The position numbers and the translations under genes were made by a program. Source: Methylobacterium sp. WSM2598 (GTDB lineage Bacteria > Pseudomonadota > Alphaproteobacteria > Rhizobiales > Beijerinckiaceae). From it: a stretch of DNA of 64,000 nt. This document shows, piece by piece, positions 25,820 through 35,327 of the stretch. The stretch's first letter is position 1. Every line of letters begins with the position of its first letter. The notes beneath the pieces are model-generated. The model had not been told where the DNA came from and did no database searches. It saw only the letters and a list, made by a program, of their open reading frames with translations. Where the stretch lies: NCBI RefSeq assembly GCF_000379105.1, contig NZ_KB900609.1:2223934-2287933 (forward strand). Direction: 5' to 3'.

Positions 25820-26494
25820 ATGGACGGGACCGAGCGACACCTGCGGGAGAGGATCGTGGCGCTCTGCCGCGAGATGAACCGCAACGGCCTCAACCAGGGC
25901 ACGGCCGGCAACATCTCGGCGCGGCACGGCGCGCGCATGCTGCTCACCCCGAGCGCCACGCCCTACGACCTGATGACGCCCGAGATGATCGCCGCGATGC
26001 CGCTCGACGGCGACGGGAGCGTCTGGGAGGGCCCGCTCAAGCCCTCGACCGAGTGGCGCTTCCACCGGGACATCCTGCGCAGCCGCCCGGATGCCGGGGC
26101 GGTGGTCCACGCGCACCCGACCTTCGCGACGGCGATCGCGATCACCCGCCGGTCGATCCCGGCCTGCCACTACATGGTGGCGGCCTTCGGCGGCCACGAC
26201 GTGCGCTGCGCGGGCTACGCGCTCTACGGCACCGAGGCCCTGTCGCGGGAGGCGCTGGCGGCCCTCCGGGACCGCACCGCCTGCCTGCTCGCCAACCACG
26301 GCATCATCGCGATCGGCGAGAGCCTGGAGAAGGCGATGTGGCGGGCGGTCGAGCTGGAGACGCTCGCCAAGCAGTACCATCACAGCCTGCAGCTCGAGGG
26401 CGGTCCGGTGATCCTCTCGCGCGCGGAGATCGACGCGGTGCTGGAGCGCTTCGCCGATTACGGGCTGCGCGGCGCGGCGGCCGGCACGCCCTGA
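25820..26494 (+). CDS. Class II aldolase (L-fuculose-phosphate aldolase-like)
   Basis: A 224-residue zinc aldolase of the FucA/AraD family. Zinc and catalytic residues line up with FucA at a constant offset of five: E78 in STEWRFH, H97 and H99 in VHAHPTF, and H160 in LLANHGIIA. GNISAR at 30-35 is the phosphate-binding segment. The start at 25820 is chosen for a GGGGAGGT site just upstream. It could act on fuculose-1-phosphate, ribulose-5-phosphate or another phosphate sugar; no sugar operon is adjacent. Confidence 0.85.
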   Translation: MDGTERHLRERIVALCREMNRNGLNQGTAGNISARHGARMLLTPSATPYDLMTPEMIAAMPLDGDGSVWEGPLKPSTEWRFHRDILRSRPDAGAVVHAHPTFATAIAITRRSIPACHYMVAAFGGHDVRCAGYALYGTEALSREALAALRDRTACLLANHGIIAIGESLEKAMWRAVELETLAKQYHHSLQLEGGPVILSRAEIDAVLERFADYGLRGAAAGTP

Positions 26495-26509
26495 ACGGTC
26501 GGATCTTAC

Positions 26510-26638
26510 GACATCCGGTTGATGGCTTCGCCATCTCCGATTTCGGCCATGCGGATGTCGGCGTCGCTCAGGCGCCGCGCTCAGGCGCCGCGCGGGCTCG
26601 TGATCCGGGATCCGCTGCGATCGAGCGGATCCCGGATC
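26510..26638. repeat. TGATCC palindromic element, copy 3 (inverted), with single hairpin unit
   Basis: Read on the minus strand this is the same element as copy 1: hairpin arms at 26602-26616 and 26624-26638, then the tail with GCGCGGCGCCTGAGCGACG, then one copy of the 20-bp hairpin segment at about 26515-26536. The tail contains a 13-base duplication (CTCAGGCGCCGCG) near 26567 and 26580. The element ends on the stop codon (26637-26639) of the hybrid kinase gene. Confidence 0.8.
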
Positions 26639-29591
26639 AGGCGGCCGGCCGCAGCCGGTCGATCTCGCCGAGCGCCCGGTCGCGCCCTGCCCGCACCTCG
26701 GCCAGCATGTCCTCGAAGGCGCCGCTCTGGCAGGCCACTTCCAGGCGCTTGCACAGGCCCGAGAGCTCGGCGAAGCCGAGGGTCCCGGCCGAGGCGATCA
26801 GGCCGTGGGCGTCGCGGGCGAGGCGCTCCGGGTCGGCGCCGCAGAGCTTCTGGTCGCTCAGCCGGTCGCGGATCTCGCGGGCGAGCTCGTCGAGGAAGTA
26901 GCCGAGGCGGTCGGCGCCGAGCAGGCCGACCACGTCGTCGTAGACGATGCGGTCGAGGGCCTCCCGCGACGGGCCCGGCCGGGCGCCGTTGATCCAGCGC
27001 TCGATCACCGCGTGCAATTCCTCGCGCCGGAAGGGCTTGCCGAGATGGTCGTTCATCCCGGCCGCGCGGAACTCGGCCACCTGGCTCGGCAGGACGTTCG
27101 CCGTCATGGCGATGATCGGGATGGTGCAGACGGGCGGGCGCAGCGCCCGGATGTGGCGGGTGGCGGTGACCCCGTCCATGCCCGGCATCTGCACGTCCAT
27201 CAGCACGAGGTCGTAGCGGTTGGCCTGGACGGCCGCGATCGCCTCCAGCCCGTCATTGGCCACGTCGACGCTGTGGCCGCCCTTCTCCAGCACGGCGCGC
27301 GCGAGGTCCTGGTTCACGATCAGGTCCTCGACGAGGAGGATGCGCGCCGGCCGCACCGCCGGGGGCGGCGCCGCGCAGGCGGCCGGCGGCGCCTCGTCGG
27401 CCTCGGGCAGCAGCACCTCGAACCAGAAGGTCGAGCCCTCGCCGGGGGCGCTGCGCACGCCGATCGCCCCGCCTATCAGCTCGATCAGCTTCTTGGAGAT
27501 GGCGAGCCCGAGCCCGGTGCCGCCGAATTCCCGCCGGATCGAGCCGTCGACCTGGCTGAAGCGCTTGAACAGCCGTGCCTGCTGCTCGGGGGCGATGCCG
27601 ATGCCCGTGTCGGTGACCGAGAACCGGATCGGCCAGCCGCCCGCCCCGTCGCCGGCCTTCTCGACCGCCAGCACGACCCGCCCGCGGCGGGTGAACTTGA
27701 GCGCGTTGTTGAGGAAGTTGAGCAGGATCTGGCGCAGGCGGTTCTGGTCGCCGACGAGGGCCCGCGGCAGGGCCGGATCGAGCTCGACGCGGATCTCCAG
27801 CCCCTTGCGCTCGGCGAGCTGGCGCACGATCGCGACGGCGTTCTCGATCAGGCCGTCGAGGGCGAAGGGCACGAGGTCGAGGTCGACCTGCCCCGCCTCG
27901 ATCTTCGAGAAGTCCAGGATGTCGTCGACCACCGTGAGCAGGGCCGAGCCGGCCGAGCGGATCCGGGAGGCCTGCAGGTGCTGCCTCTGCGTCAGCTCCG
28001 CGTCGTCGAGCAGCATCTCGGTGTAGCCGATCACGCTGCTCAGCGGCGTGCGGATCTCGTGGCTCATCGAGGCCAGGAAGTCGGTCTTGGCCTGGCTCGC
28101 GTGCTCGGCCTGGATGCGCGCCGCCTCGGCCTGCTCGCGGGCCGCGGCGAGTTCCGCGTCGACCGCCTTGCGGGCGGTCACGTCGCGGGCGACGTCCACG
28201 AAGCCGAGCGGCGCGAGGTCGCCCTCGTCGTACAGGACGGTCGGGTTCACCTCGAGCCAGACGTCGTGGCCGTGCCGGTGGCGCACCCGGTACTCGAACT
28301 TGGCGCGCGCGCCCGGGCCGGCCTCCACCAGGGCGCTGTAGCGCCGCATCACCATCGGACGGTCGTCCGGGTGGATGTGGGAGAGGGCCGAGCGGCCGAG
28401 GAGCTCGTCGGCCGGGTAGCCGATCACCCGCTCGACCGCCGGCGAGAGGTAGCGCAGGACGCCGTTGAGGTCGGCCCGGGCGATGATGTCCCCGGTGCGC
28501 TCGGCGAGGAGCCGGTGGCGCGCCTCGCTCTCGCGCAGGGCCGCGTCGGCGGCCCGGCGGGCCGTCACGTCCCGCGAGGCCACGATCACCGCCTCCTCGG
28601 GCGTGCCGGGCTTGGTGAGCAGGAGCGTCGATTCCACCCAGACGTAGTGGCCCGCCTTGTGGCGCAGCCGGTGCTCGCTCGTGCGCCGGGGCGAGTCGGG
28701 CGTCAGCGCCGTCACCTCCCGGCGCACGCGGTCGAGATCGTCCGGGTGCAGCCGCTGGTCGGCCCGCAGCTGCGCGAATTCCTCCGGCTCCCAGCCCACC
28801 ACGGCCCGGGAGGAGGGCGAGACGTAGACCCGCCCGTCGCGGCCCCGCGGCCGCAGCGAGATCAGGTCGGTGGCGTTCTCCGCGAGGAGCCGGTAGCGAT
28901 CCTCCGCGCTGCGGCGCTCGGTGATGTCGGTGAGGGTCTGGATGAGGCCGCCATCCTCCGTGCGGACCGTGCGGATCTCCAGCACGGTCCCGTCGGCGTT
29001 GCGCCGCTCCGCGATCGTGTGGGTGGCCTCCGGATCCTCCTCGGAGAGCTGGAGGGGGGTGTCCGAGACGAGGGTGCCCCAGTGGGGGCTCAGCCGCGCC
29101 CGCGCCCGCACCTCCCGGTAGCTCGGCCGGCCGGCGATGAACTCCTCCGAGAGGCCGAGCCACTCCCGCGCCCGCCGGTTCGCCACCTGGACCGTGCGGT
29201 CCGGCCCGACCAGGATCACCCCCTGATCCATGCAGTCGAGGGTCTTGCCGAGGAGCGCGGCGGCGCGCGTCGCCTCCGCCACCGCCGCGGCCTCGCGCAC
29301 CGAGGGCGCAGCCCGCTCGCGCTCGCCCGGGGCGTCCTGGGCGAGGCGCCGCCGCTTGCGCCGCAGCACGACCGAGGCGGTCGCCGCGAGCGCCACCAGG
29401 GAGGCCGTGAGGCCGAGCGACGCGCTCTCGAACCATCCGGCCGGCAGGTCGGGCACGGACGCGGCGGCCGGCGACGCCGCCACGCAGGCCGCCGACGCCG
29501 CGCAGGCGGGCCGGTCGCGGCGGGCGGCGCGCAGGCGCGGCCAGCGCGCGCGCCGCGCCCCGAATCCCGCGTCGCTCCGGTCCTCACCCAT
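26637..29591 (-). CDS. Hybrid sensor histidine kinase with three PAS domains, receiver and HPt
   Basis: A 984-residue phosphorelay sensor. One membrane segment spans about residues 59-77. Three PAS modules follow at roughly 110-222, 230-345 and 355-473, two of them closing with the DVTAR/DITER PAC motif. HisKA has the phosphoacceptor H511 in [10 protein letters not shown]. The ATPase domain has [14 protein letters not shown] and [10 protein letters not shown] receiver domain has D799 and K852, and the C-terminal HPt has H929 in [10 protein letters not shown]. The ATG at 29591 is preferred to a GTG nine codons earlier. The signal is unknown; a redox or small-molecule cue via PAS is usual. Confidence 0.9.
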   Translation of the reverse strand: MGEDRSDAGFGARRARWPRLRAARRDRPACAASAACVAASPAAASVPDLPAGWFESASLGLTASLVALAATASVVLRRKRRRLAQDAPGERERAAPSVREAAAVAEATRAAALLGKTLDCMDQGVILVGPDRTVQVANRRAREWLGLSEEFIAGRPSYREVRARARLSPHWGTLVSDTPLQLSEEDPEATHTIAERRNADGTVLEIRTVRTEDGGLIQTLTDITERRSAEDRYRLLAENATDLISLRPRGRDGRVYVSPSSRAVVGWEPEEFAQLRADQRLHPDDLDRVRREVTALTPDSPRRTSEHRLRHKAGHYVWVESTLLLTKPGTPEEAVIVASRDVTARRAADAALRESEARHRLLAERTGDIIARADLNGVLRYLSPAVERVIGYPADELLGRSALSHIHPDDRPMVMRRYSALVEAGPGARAKFEYRVRHRHGHDVWLEVNPTVLYDEGDLAPLGFVDVARDVTARKAVDAELAAAREQAEAARIQAEHASQAKTDFLASMSHEIRTPLSSVIGYTEMLLDDAELTQRQHLQASRIRSAGSALLTVVDDILDFSKIEAGQVDLDLVPFALDGLIENAVAIVRQLAERKGLEIRVELDPALPRALVGDQNRLRQILLNFLNNALKFTRRGRVVLAVEKAGDGAGGWPIRFSVTDTGIGIAPEQQARLFKRFSQVDGSIRREFGGTGLGLAISKKLIELIGGAIGVRSAPGEGSTFWFEVLLPEADEAPPAACAAPPPAVRPARILLVEDLIVNQDLARAVLEKGGHSVDVANDGLEAIAAVQANRYDLVLMDVQMPGMDGVTATRHIRALRPPVCTIPIIAMTANVLPSQVAEFRAAGMNDHLGKPFRREELHAVIERWINGARPGPSREALDRIVYDDVVGLLGADRLGYFLDELAREIRDRLSDQKLCGADPERLARDAHGLIASAGTLGFAELSGLCKRLEVACQSGAFEDMLAEVRAGRDRALGEIDRLRPAA

Positions 29592-29902
29592 AAATCCGCC
29601 TAACCTGGCCACGGCCACGCTGCGCTGGCCCTCGCTTGCAAAGCCCCCAGGCTCCCCACGGCTGGCGTCGAGGCTGCCACCTGACGCATCGGCCCGAGCC
29701 TTGTCAACGTTTTGGATTGCGCGCGATCGAAAGCGGCGCGCGATCCCATCGCCCGCGTCAGGCCGCGCTCCCCTCGAACGCCGCGCCCAAGTGCTGCCAC
29801 GCGATTCGACAGTCGTTCGTCTACGAATAGCAGCTGAGGCCGAGCGATGGGAAGATGTCCTGAAGGCAAACTCGCCCGGGAAGCGCGGCGCCCGGGCCGG
29901 CC
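29592..29902. other. Intergenic gap between two minus-strand signalling genes
   Basis: No gene was found in this 310-base stretch. An imperfect 11-bp inverted repeat, GGATTGCGCGC at 29714-29724 against GCGCGCGATCC at 29736-29746, lies downstream of the response regulator gene and could terminate its transcript. The hybrid kinase promoter must lie between that hairpin and 29592. Confidence 0.5.
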
Positions 29903-30280
29903 TCAGCCCCGGGCCGCGTCCTGGAAGGACCGAATCGCCGCGATGATGGCGGAGGGACGGTAGGGCTTGGTGAAGAAAAGGCTGCCGGGGGTGAGGCGCG
30001 GGGCGGCGCCGGAGAAGCCGGTCGCGTAGATCACGCGCAGGTCCGGGCGCAGGCGCACGGCCTCCTCGGCGAGGCGCCAGCCATCCATCGCGCCCGGCAG
30101 GCGGATATCCGTGAACAGGAGGTCGATCGCCGCCTCGCCGGCGAGGGCCGCGAGGGCCGCCTCGGCGGTCCCGGCCTGGATCACGGTCAGGCCCGCATCC
30201 TCCAGCTCGGCCGTGACGAGGTCGAGGAGGAGGAGTTCGTCCTCCACCACGAGGACGTTCGCGATCCGGCCCCGACTCAT
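29903..30280 (-). CDS. Single-domain response regulator (receiver only)
   Basis: A 125-residue CheY-like receiver without an output domain. It has the acidic pocket E13-D14, the phospho-acceptor D58 in LLFTDIRLPG, the switch Thr in YATGFS and K105 in FFTKPYRP. It starts one base after the stop of the ethylene-receptor-like kinase (an ATG at 30298 inside that gene is the alternative), so it is the likely cognate partner. The AxDGW...ATGFSG pattern is that of receivers paired with FNNLL-type kinases. Downstream signalling must go through another protein. Confidence 0.85.
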   Translation of the reverse strand: MSRGRIANVLVVEDELLLLDLVTAELEDAGLTVIQAGTAEAALAALAGEAAIDLLFTDIRLPGAMDGWRLAEEAVRLRPDLRVIYATGFSGAAPRLTPGSLFFTKPYRPSAIIAAIRSFQDAARG

Positions 30281-30281
30281 C

Positions 30282-31562
30282 TCACGCCAACCCCGCATCG
30301 GCCGGCAGCGATGCTACCGGCTCGGACGCGTTCCCGGAAGACGCGTCGCGGGCGCCGTCCACGCCCGGCGCGCGCGGGAGGTAGATCTCCACGGCGGTGC
30401 CCTCGCCCGGGCGGCTGTGCAGGGCGAGGTGCCCGCCCGATTGCCGCACGAAGCCGAAGACCTGACTGAGGCCGAGCCCGGTGCCGCGCCCCTGCGGCTT
30501 GGTCGTGAAGAAGGGCTCGACCGCCCGCTCCAGCACCTCCGGGGGCATGCCCCGGCCGGTGTCGCGGACGCTGATCCGGACGTAGTCGTGCTCCGCCAGC
30601 GACGGGATCCCTCGGGCGTCCGCCCGCGGGACGTTGCGCGTCGCGAGGGTGAGGGTCCCGCCGGCATCGAGGGCGTCGCGGGCATTGACCACGAGGTTGA
30701 GGACGGCGCTCTGGAGCTGGTTGCGGTCGATGCAGGCCGGCCAGAGCCCGTCCTCGAGCTCGGTCGCCAGCCGCACCTCCGGCGGCATGGCGCCCGCGAC
30801 GAGGTCCGTCATCCCGCGCAGCAGCGCGTTGATGTCGAGCCGCTCCGGGATCAGGGGCTGCTGGCGGGCGAAGGCCAGGAGGTCCCGCACCATGGCGGCC
30901 GCCCGCTCGCTCGCCCGCATGGCGCCCTGCAGCGTCGTCTCGCCGATGCCGCGCTCGGGAACGAGGCGCTGCAGCCGCTCCAGGCTCCCGACGATGATCC
31001 CGAGGAGGTTGTTGAAGTCGTGGGCGAGGCTGCCGGTGAGCTGGCCGATCGCCTCCATCCTCTGCGCTTGGCGCAGCATCGCCTCGGCCCTCTCCCGCTC
31101 GGCCACGGCCTCGCGCAGGGCCGCCAGCGCCGCGTCGTGCTCGGCGATGCGCCGGGTCAGCGCCGCGTTGACGGTCCGCAGCTCCGAGGGGGAGGGCAGG
31201 GCCAGGAGGCGCGGCAGCAGCGGCCAGAGCATGATCGCGGTCACGACCGAGGCCGCCGCGGTCACCACCTTCACCAGCGCCTCGATGCCGTAATCGGGCA
31301 CGAACAGGGTCCAGATCGCGAGGAGGTGCGTGGTCCCGCAGGCCAGGATGAAGAGTGCGAAGCACCAGAACATCCACCCGAAGGCGACGTCGCGCCGCTG
31401 CGTCACCAGCACCCCGAGGGCGACAGGGATCGAGAAGTAGGACAGACCAATCAGAAAGTCCGCGACGACATGGGTCCAGATCAGCTCCGGGCGCCAGAGC
31501 AGGCAGATGCCATGTGGCGACAGGCTCCCCGTCTCGAGCAGTCGGCCGACGAAGTCGATCAT
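30282..31562 (-). CDS. Sensor histidine kinase with ethylene-receptor-like membrane domain
   Basis: A 426-residue kinase with three N-terminal membrane helices and a HisKA/HATPase core: H181 in LAHDFNNLLG, N-box NLVVNARDAL, DTGRGMP and GRGTGLGLS. The membrane part aligns without gaps to the ethylene-binding domain of plant ETR1 at an offset of ten: D35 (D25), Y42 (Y32), I45-P46 (I35-P36), W63, F68, F71, C75 (C65) and H79 (H69), including the copper-binding C-x3-H in CGTTHLLAIWT. No GAF domain intervenes. The start at 31562 puts helix one at about residues 32-52. Ethylene or copper sensing is inferred from these residues. The receiver gene 29903-30280 follows. Confidence 0.85.
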   Translation of the reverse strand: MIDFVGRLLETGSLSPHGICLLWRPELIWTHVVADFLIGLSYFSIPVALGVLVTQRRDVAFGWMFWCFALFILACGTTHLLAIWTLFVPDYGIEALVKVVTAAASVVTAIMLWPLLPRLLALPSPSELRTVNAALTRRIAEHDAALAALREAVAERERAEAMLRQAQRMEAIGQLTGSLAHDFNNLLGIIVGSLERLQRLVPERGIGETTLQGAMRASERAAAMVRDLLAFARQQPLIPERLDINALLRGMTDLVAGAMPPEVRLATELEDGLWPACIDRNQLQSAVLNLVVNARDALDAGGTLTLATRNVPRADARGIPSLAEHDYVRISVRDTGRGMPPEVLERAVEPFFTTKPQGRGTGLGLSQVFGFVRQSGGHLALHSRPGEGTAVEIYLPRAPGVDGARDASSGNASEPVASLPADAGLA

Positions 31563-31833
31563 GTGGGCATCACCTGAAGTCGGCCGCCGCGCAGCCGGTG
31601 CGAGTATGGCGGCTCGCGCGCGGGCGCGCATCCGTTTCCTTCACGAAATCATGGCGGGGGGGCGCCTGTCGCTGCGGCGTGGCCGGGCCGGCCGGCCGGC
31701 CCGGGAACCTTGCCCGACCACGCGCATTGGGGTCGCACGCCCCATCCCACGTCCCTCGGCAGCCCGCCCTCGGGTGCGCCGCGGGACGTCGCGCTGCGGA
31801 GGGGCTTGGCGAAACCGAACGGGATGGGATCGG

Positions 31834-33606
31834 ATGTGCGGGATCTGCGGCGAAATCCGGCTGGACGGCGCCCCGCCCGACGCGGCGGCGGTCCAGGCCA
31901 TGGCCGGGCTGCTTCGCCCGCGCGGCCCTGACGCGGGCGGCAGCTTCTCGCAGGGGGCCGTCGCCTTCGGCCACCGGCGCCTGAGCATCCTCGACCTGAG
32001 CCCGGCCTCGCAGCAGCCGATGGTCGACCCGCAGCTCGGCCTCGCCGTGGTGTTCAACGGCTGCATCTACAATTTCCGCGACCTGCGCCAGGACTTGCGG
32101 GACAAGGGCTACGTCTTCTTCTCGGACGGCGACACCGAGGTCATCCTCAAGGCCTACCACGCCTGGGGGCCGGCCTGCGTCGAGCGCTTCTACGGGATGT
32201 TCGCCTTCGTGCTCTGGGAGCGCGACAGCGGCCGGATCCTGATCGCGCGGGATCGGCTCGGCATCAAGCCGCTCTACTACGCCGAGGCGGGCGGGCGGCT
32301 GCGCTTCGCGTCGAGCCTGCCGGCGCTCCTGGCGGCGGGCGACGTCGACCGGACGATCGATCCGGCGGCCCTGCACCACTACATGAGCTTCCACGCCGTC
32401 GTGCCGGCCCCGCTCACCATCCTGCGCGGGGTGCGCAAGGTCCCGCCCGCGACGACGATCACGATCGAGCCCGACGGCACCCGCCGCCAGCGCACCTACT
32501 GGGAGGCCGCCGTCGGCGAGCGGCCCGAGGATGCCGGCATGGCGGAGGACGACTGGCGCGAGGCCGTGCTGGCGACCCTGCGCAGGGCCGTGGAGCGGCG
32601 GCTCGTCTCGGACGTGCCGGTCGGCGTGCTCCTGTCGGGCGGCCTCGACAGCTCGATCGTGGTGGCGCTCCTGGCCGAGGCCGGCCAGAGCGGGCTCAAG
32701 ACCTTCTCGATCGGCTTCGAGAGCGTGGGTGGCGAGGCGGGCGACGAGTTCACCTACTCGGACGTGATCGCCGAGCGCTTCGCCACCGATCACCACCGCA
32801 TCCGCATCGATTCCTCCCGCGCCCTGCCGGCCCTGCACGGGGCCGTCGCGGCGATGGCCGAGCCGATGGTCAGCCACGACGCGATCGGCTTCTACCTCCT
32901 GTCCCAGGAAGTCTCCAAGCACGTGAAGGTCGTGCAGAGCGGGCAGGGGGCCGACGAGATCTTCGGCGGCTACCACTGGTACCCGCCGATGATGGAATCG
33001 CGCGACCCGGTCGCCGACTACGCCCGCGTCTTCTTCGACCGCGACCACGCCGAGATGGCGGAGGCGCTGGCGGCCGACCTCCTCGGCGGCGACGTGAGCC
33101 GGGACTTCGTGGCGGCGCATTTCGCCCGCCCCGGCGCACCGCGCCCGATCGACAAGGCGCTGCGCATCGACACCGAGATCATGCTGGTCGACGACCCGGT
33201 GAAGCGCGTCGACAACATGACCATGGCCTGGGGCCTGGAGGCTCGGGTGCCCTTCCTCGACCACGACCTCGTCGAGCTCGCCGGCCGCGTCCCCGCATCC
33301 CTGAAGATCCGCGACGGCGGCAAGTACATCCTGAAGGAGGCCGGACGGCGGGTCGTGCCCTCCGAGGTGATCGACCGGCCGAAGGGCTACTTCCCGGTCC
33401 CGGCCCTGAAATACCTGCGCGGGCCGTTCCTCGAACTGGTGCGCGACGTGCTGAACGAGCCGGTGGCCCGCCAGCGCGGCCTGTTCAACCGGCCCTACGT
33501 CGAGCGCCTGCTGGCCGAGCCGGAGGCCCACATGACGCCGCTGCGCGGCTCCAAGCTCTGGCAGGTCGCGCTGCTCGAATTCTGGCTCCAGACCCACGCG
33601 ATCTGA
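31834..33606 (+). CDS. asnO: N-acetylglutaminylglutamine amidotransferase (asparagine synthase family)
   Basis: A 590-residue class II glutamine amidotransferase. Cys2 (MCGICGEI) is the glutaminase nucleophile, and the synthetase half has the PP-loop SGGLDSSIV, GQGADEIFGGYHWY and KGYFPVPALKYL. Within the AsnB superfamily these features and the neighbouring ligase and M42 peptidase genes identify the osmolyte branch that amidates N-acetylglutaminylglutamine to NAGGN. An ATG at 31834 leads straight into the catalytic Cys. It is the first of a three-gene operon, five bases before ngg. Confidence 0.9.
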   Translation: MCGICGEIRLDGAPPDAAAVQAMAGLLRPRGPDAGGSFSQGAVAFGHRRLSILDLSPASQQPMVDPQLGLAVVFNGCIYNFRDLRQDLRDKGYVFFSDGDTEVILKAYHAWGPACVERFYGMFAFVLWERDSGRILIARDRLGIKPLYYAEAGGRLRFASSLPALLAAGDVDRTIDPAALHHYMSFHAVVPAPLTILRGVRKVPPATTITIEPDGTRRQRTYWEAAVGERPEDAGMAEDDWREAVLATLRRAVERRLVSDVPVGVLLSGGLDSSIVVALLAEAGQSGLKTFSIGFESVGGEAGDEFTYSDVIAERFATDHHRIRIDSSRALPALHGAVAAMAEPMVSHDAIGFYLLSQEVSKHVKVVQSGQGADEIFGGYHWYPPMMESRDPVADYARVFFDRDHAEMAEALAADLLGGDVSRDFVAAHFARPGAPRPIDKALRIDTEIMLVDDPVKRVDNMTMAWGLEARVPFLDHDLVELAGRVPASLKIRDGGKYILKEAGRRVVPSEVIDRPKGYFPVPALKYLRGPFLELVRDVLNEPVARQRGLFNRPYVERLLAEPEAHMTPLRGSKLWQVALLEFWLQTHAI

Positions 33607-33611
33607 CCGCC

Positions 33612-35327
33612 ATGGCCTCTCCCGATCCGAACCCGCCCCGCCCCGAGCCCGCCGCGGCCCGGGCGGAGAACGTCGCCGTCTCCTGCGGCTGGGGCCGGCT
33701 GATCTTCGGCCAGACCTTCCGCGATCCCGCCGACCTGGTCGATTGCCTGCTGCAGGAGGAGCCGGGCCACCGCGACGTCGCCTTCTACGTGTCGGAGCCC
33801 CACGTGGTGCTGGCGCTCGCCCCGACCGAGCTCTTCCTCGACCCGTCCCACGCCTTCCGCCTCGACCTCGGCGACCTCCCGGCGGAGACGGAGGCGCCGC
33901 GGGGCTTCCGGGTGCGGCCGGTCGCCGGGCCGGCCGACATCGAGGAGATCAACCGGATCTGCCGGGCCCGCCACATGGTCCAGATCGACCCGGCCCACGC
34001 CTGGCCCCCCCGCCCGGGGGGGCTCCTCACCCACTTGGTGGCGGAGGATGCCCAGACCGGCGCCGTCCTGGGTGCGGCGACCGGCATCGACCACGCGGTG
34101 GCCTTCGGCGACCCGGAGGACGGCTCCTCGCTGTGGTCGCTCGCCGTCGACCCGCAGACGCCGCATCCGGGGGTCGGCGAGGGCCTGGTGCGGGCCCTCG
34201 CGGCCCATTTCCGCCAGCGCGGCCGGGCCCTGATGGACCTGTCGGTCATGCACGACAATGCCCAGGCCATCGCCCTCTACGAGAAGCTCGGCTTCACGCG
34301 CCTGCCGACCTTCACCATCAAGACGAAGAACTCCTTCAACGAGAAGCTCTATATCGGGCCCTCGCCGGAGGCGGCGCTGAACCCCTACGCGCAGATCATC
34401 ACCAACGAGGCGCGCCGGCGCGGCATCACGGTCGAGGTGGTGGACGAGCCGACCTCGATCTTCCGCCTGACCCATGGCGGGCGCAGCTTCGTCTGCCGGG
34501 AGAGCCTGTCCTCGGCGACCTCGGCCACCGCGATGACCATCTGCGACGACAAGGCCCTGACCCGCCGCCTCCTCGCCGGGGCGGACCTGCGCGTCCCCGA
34601 CCAGACGGTCGCCGGCGACGCGGCGGCGTGCCGCGCTTTCCTGGAGCGGCACGGCGCCGTGGTGGTGAAGCCGGCCCGCGGCGAGCAGGGCCGCGGCATC
34701 GCCGTGAACCTCACCACGCCCGAGGAGATGGAGGCGGCCATCGCGGAGGCGCGCACGCTCTGCGACACGGTGCTGCTCGAGGAATTCGTCGAGGGCAGCG
34801 ACCTGCGGGTGATCGTGATCGACTTCAAGGTCGTGGCGGCGGCGATCCGCCGGCCCGCGCAGGTGATCGGCGACGGGCGCCACACCCTGCGCGAGCTGAT
34901 CGAGCGCCAGAGCCGCCGCCGGGCGGCGGCGACCGGGGGCGAGTCGCGCATTCCCCTCGACGACGAGACGCGGCGCTGCGTCGAGCGGGCCGGGCGCCGC
35001 CTCGACGACGTGCCGGAGGCGGGCGAGACGCTCCTCGTGCGCCGCACCGCCAACCTGCACACGGGCGGCACCATCCACGACGTGACCGACGAGATCCATC
35101 CCGACCTCGTCGCGGCCTCCGTGAAGGCCGCCCGCGTGATCGACATCCCGGTCGTCGGGCTCGACCTGATGGTGCCGGACGTGCGCCGGCCGGAGCACTG
35201 GTTCATCGAGGCCAACGAGCGGCCCGGCCTCGCCAACCACGAACCGCAGCCCACCGCCGAGCGTTTCGTCGACATGCTCTTCCCGCAGACCATCACCGCC
35301 GCCCGCATCCGGAGGCCCTTCGCGTGA
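33612..35327 (+). CDS. ngg: N-acetylglutaminylglutamine synthetase (GNAT/ATP-grasp fusion)
   Basis: A 571-residue bifunctional enzyme for the dipeptide osmolyte NAGGN. The N-terminal half is a GNAT acetyltransferase (about residues 95-250, ending KLGFTRLPTFTIKTKNSFNE). The C-terminal half is a cyanophycin-synthetase-like ATP-grasp ligase with VVKPARGEQGRGI, EEFVEGSDLRVIVID and the metal-binding FIEANERPGLANH. Thus it acetylates glutamine and joins it to a second glutamine. It lies between the amidotransferase and the M42 peptidase, which is the conserved NAGGN operon order. Confidence 0.95.
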   Translation: MASPDPNPPRPEPAAARAENVAVSCGWGRLIFGQTFRDPADLVDCLLQEEPGHRDVAFYVSEPHVVLALAPTELFLDPSHAFRLDLGDLPAETEAPRGFRVRPVAGPADIEEINRICRARHMVQIDPAHAWPPRPGGLLTHLVAEDAQTGAVLGAATGIDHAVAFGDPEDGSSLWSLAVDPQTPHPGVGEGLVRALAAHFRQRGRALMDLSVMHDNAQAIALYEKLGFTRLPTFTIKTKNSFNEKLYIGPSPEAALNPYAQIITNEARRRGITVEVVDEPTSIFRLTHGGRSFVCRESLSSATSATAMTICDDKALTRRLLAGADLRVPDQTVAGDAAACRAFLERHGAVVVKPARGEQGRGIAVNLTTPEEMEAAIAEARTLCDTVLLEEFVEGSDLRVIVIDFKVVAAAIRRPAQVIGDGRHTLRELIERQSRRRAAATGGESRIPLDDETRRCVERAGRRLDDVPEAGETLLVRRTANLHTGGTIHDVTDEIHPDLVAASVKAARVIDIPVVGLDLMVPDVRRPEHWFIEANERPGLANHEPQPTAERFVDMLFPQTITAARIRRPFA

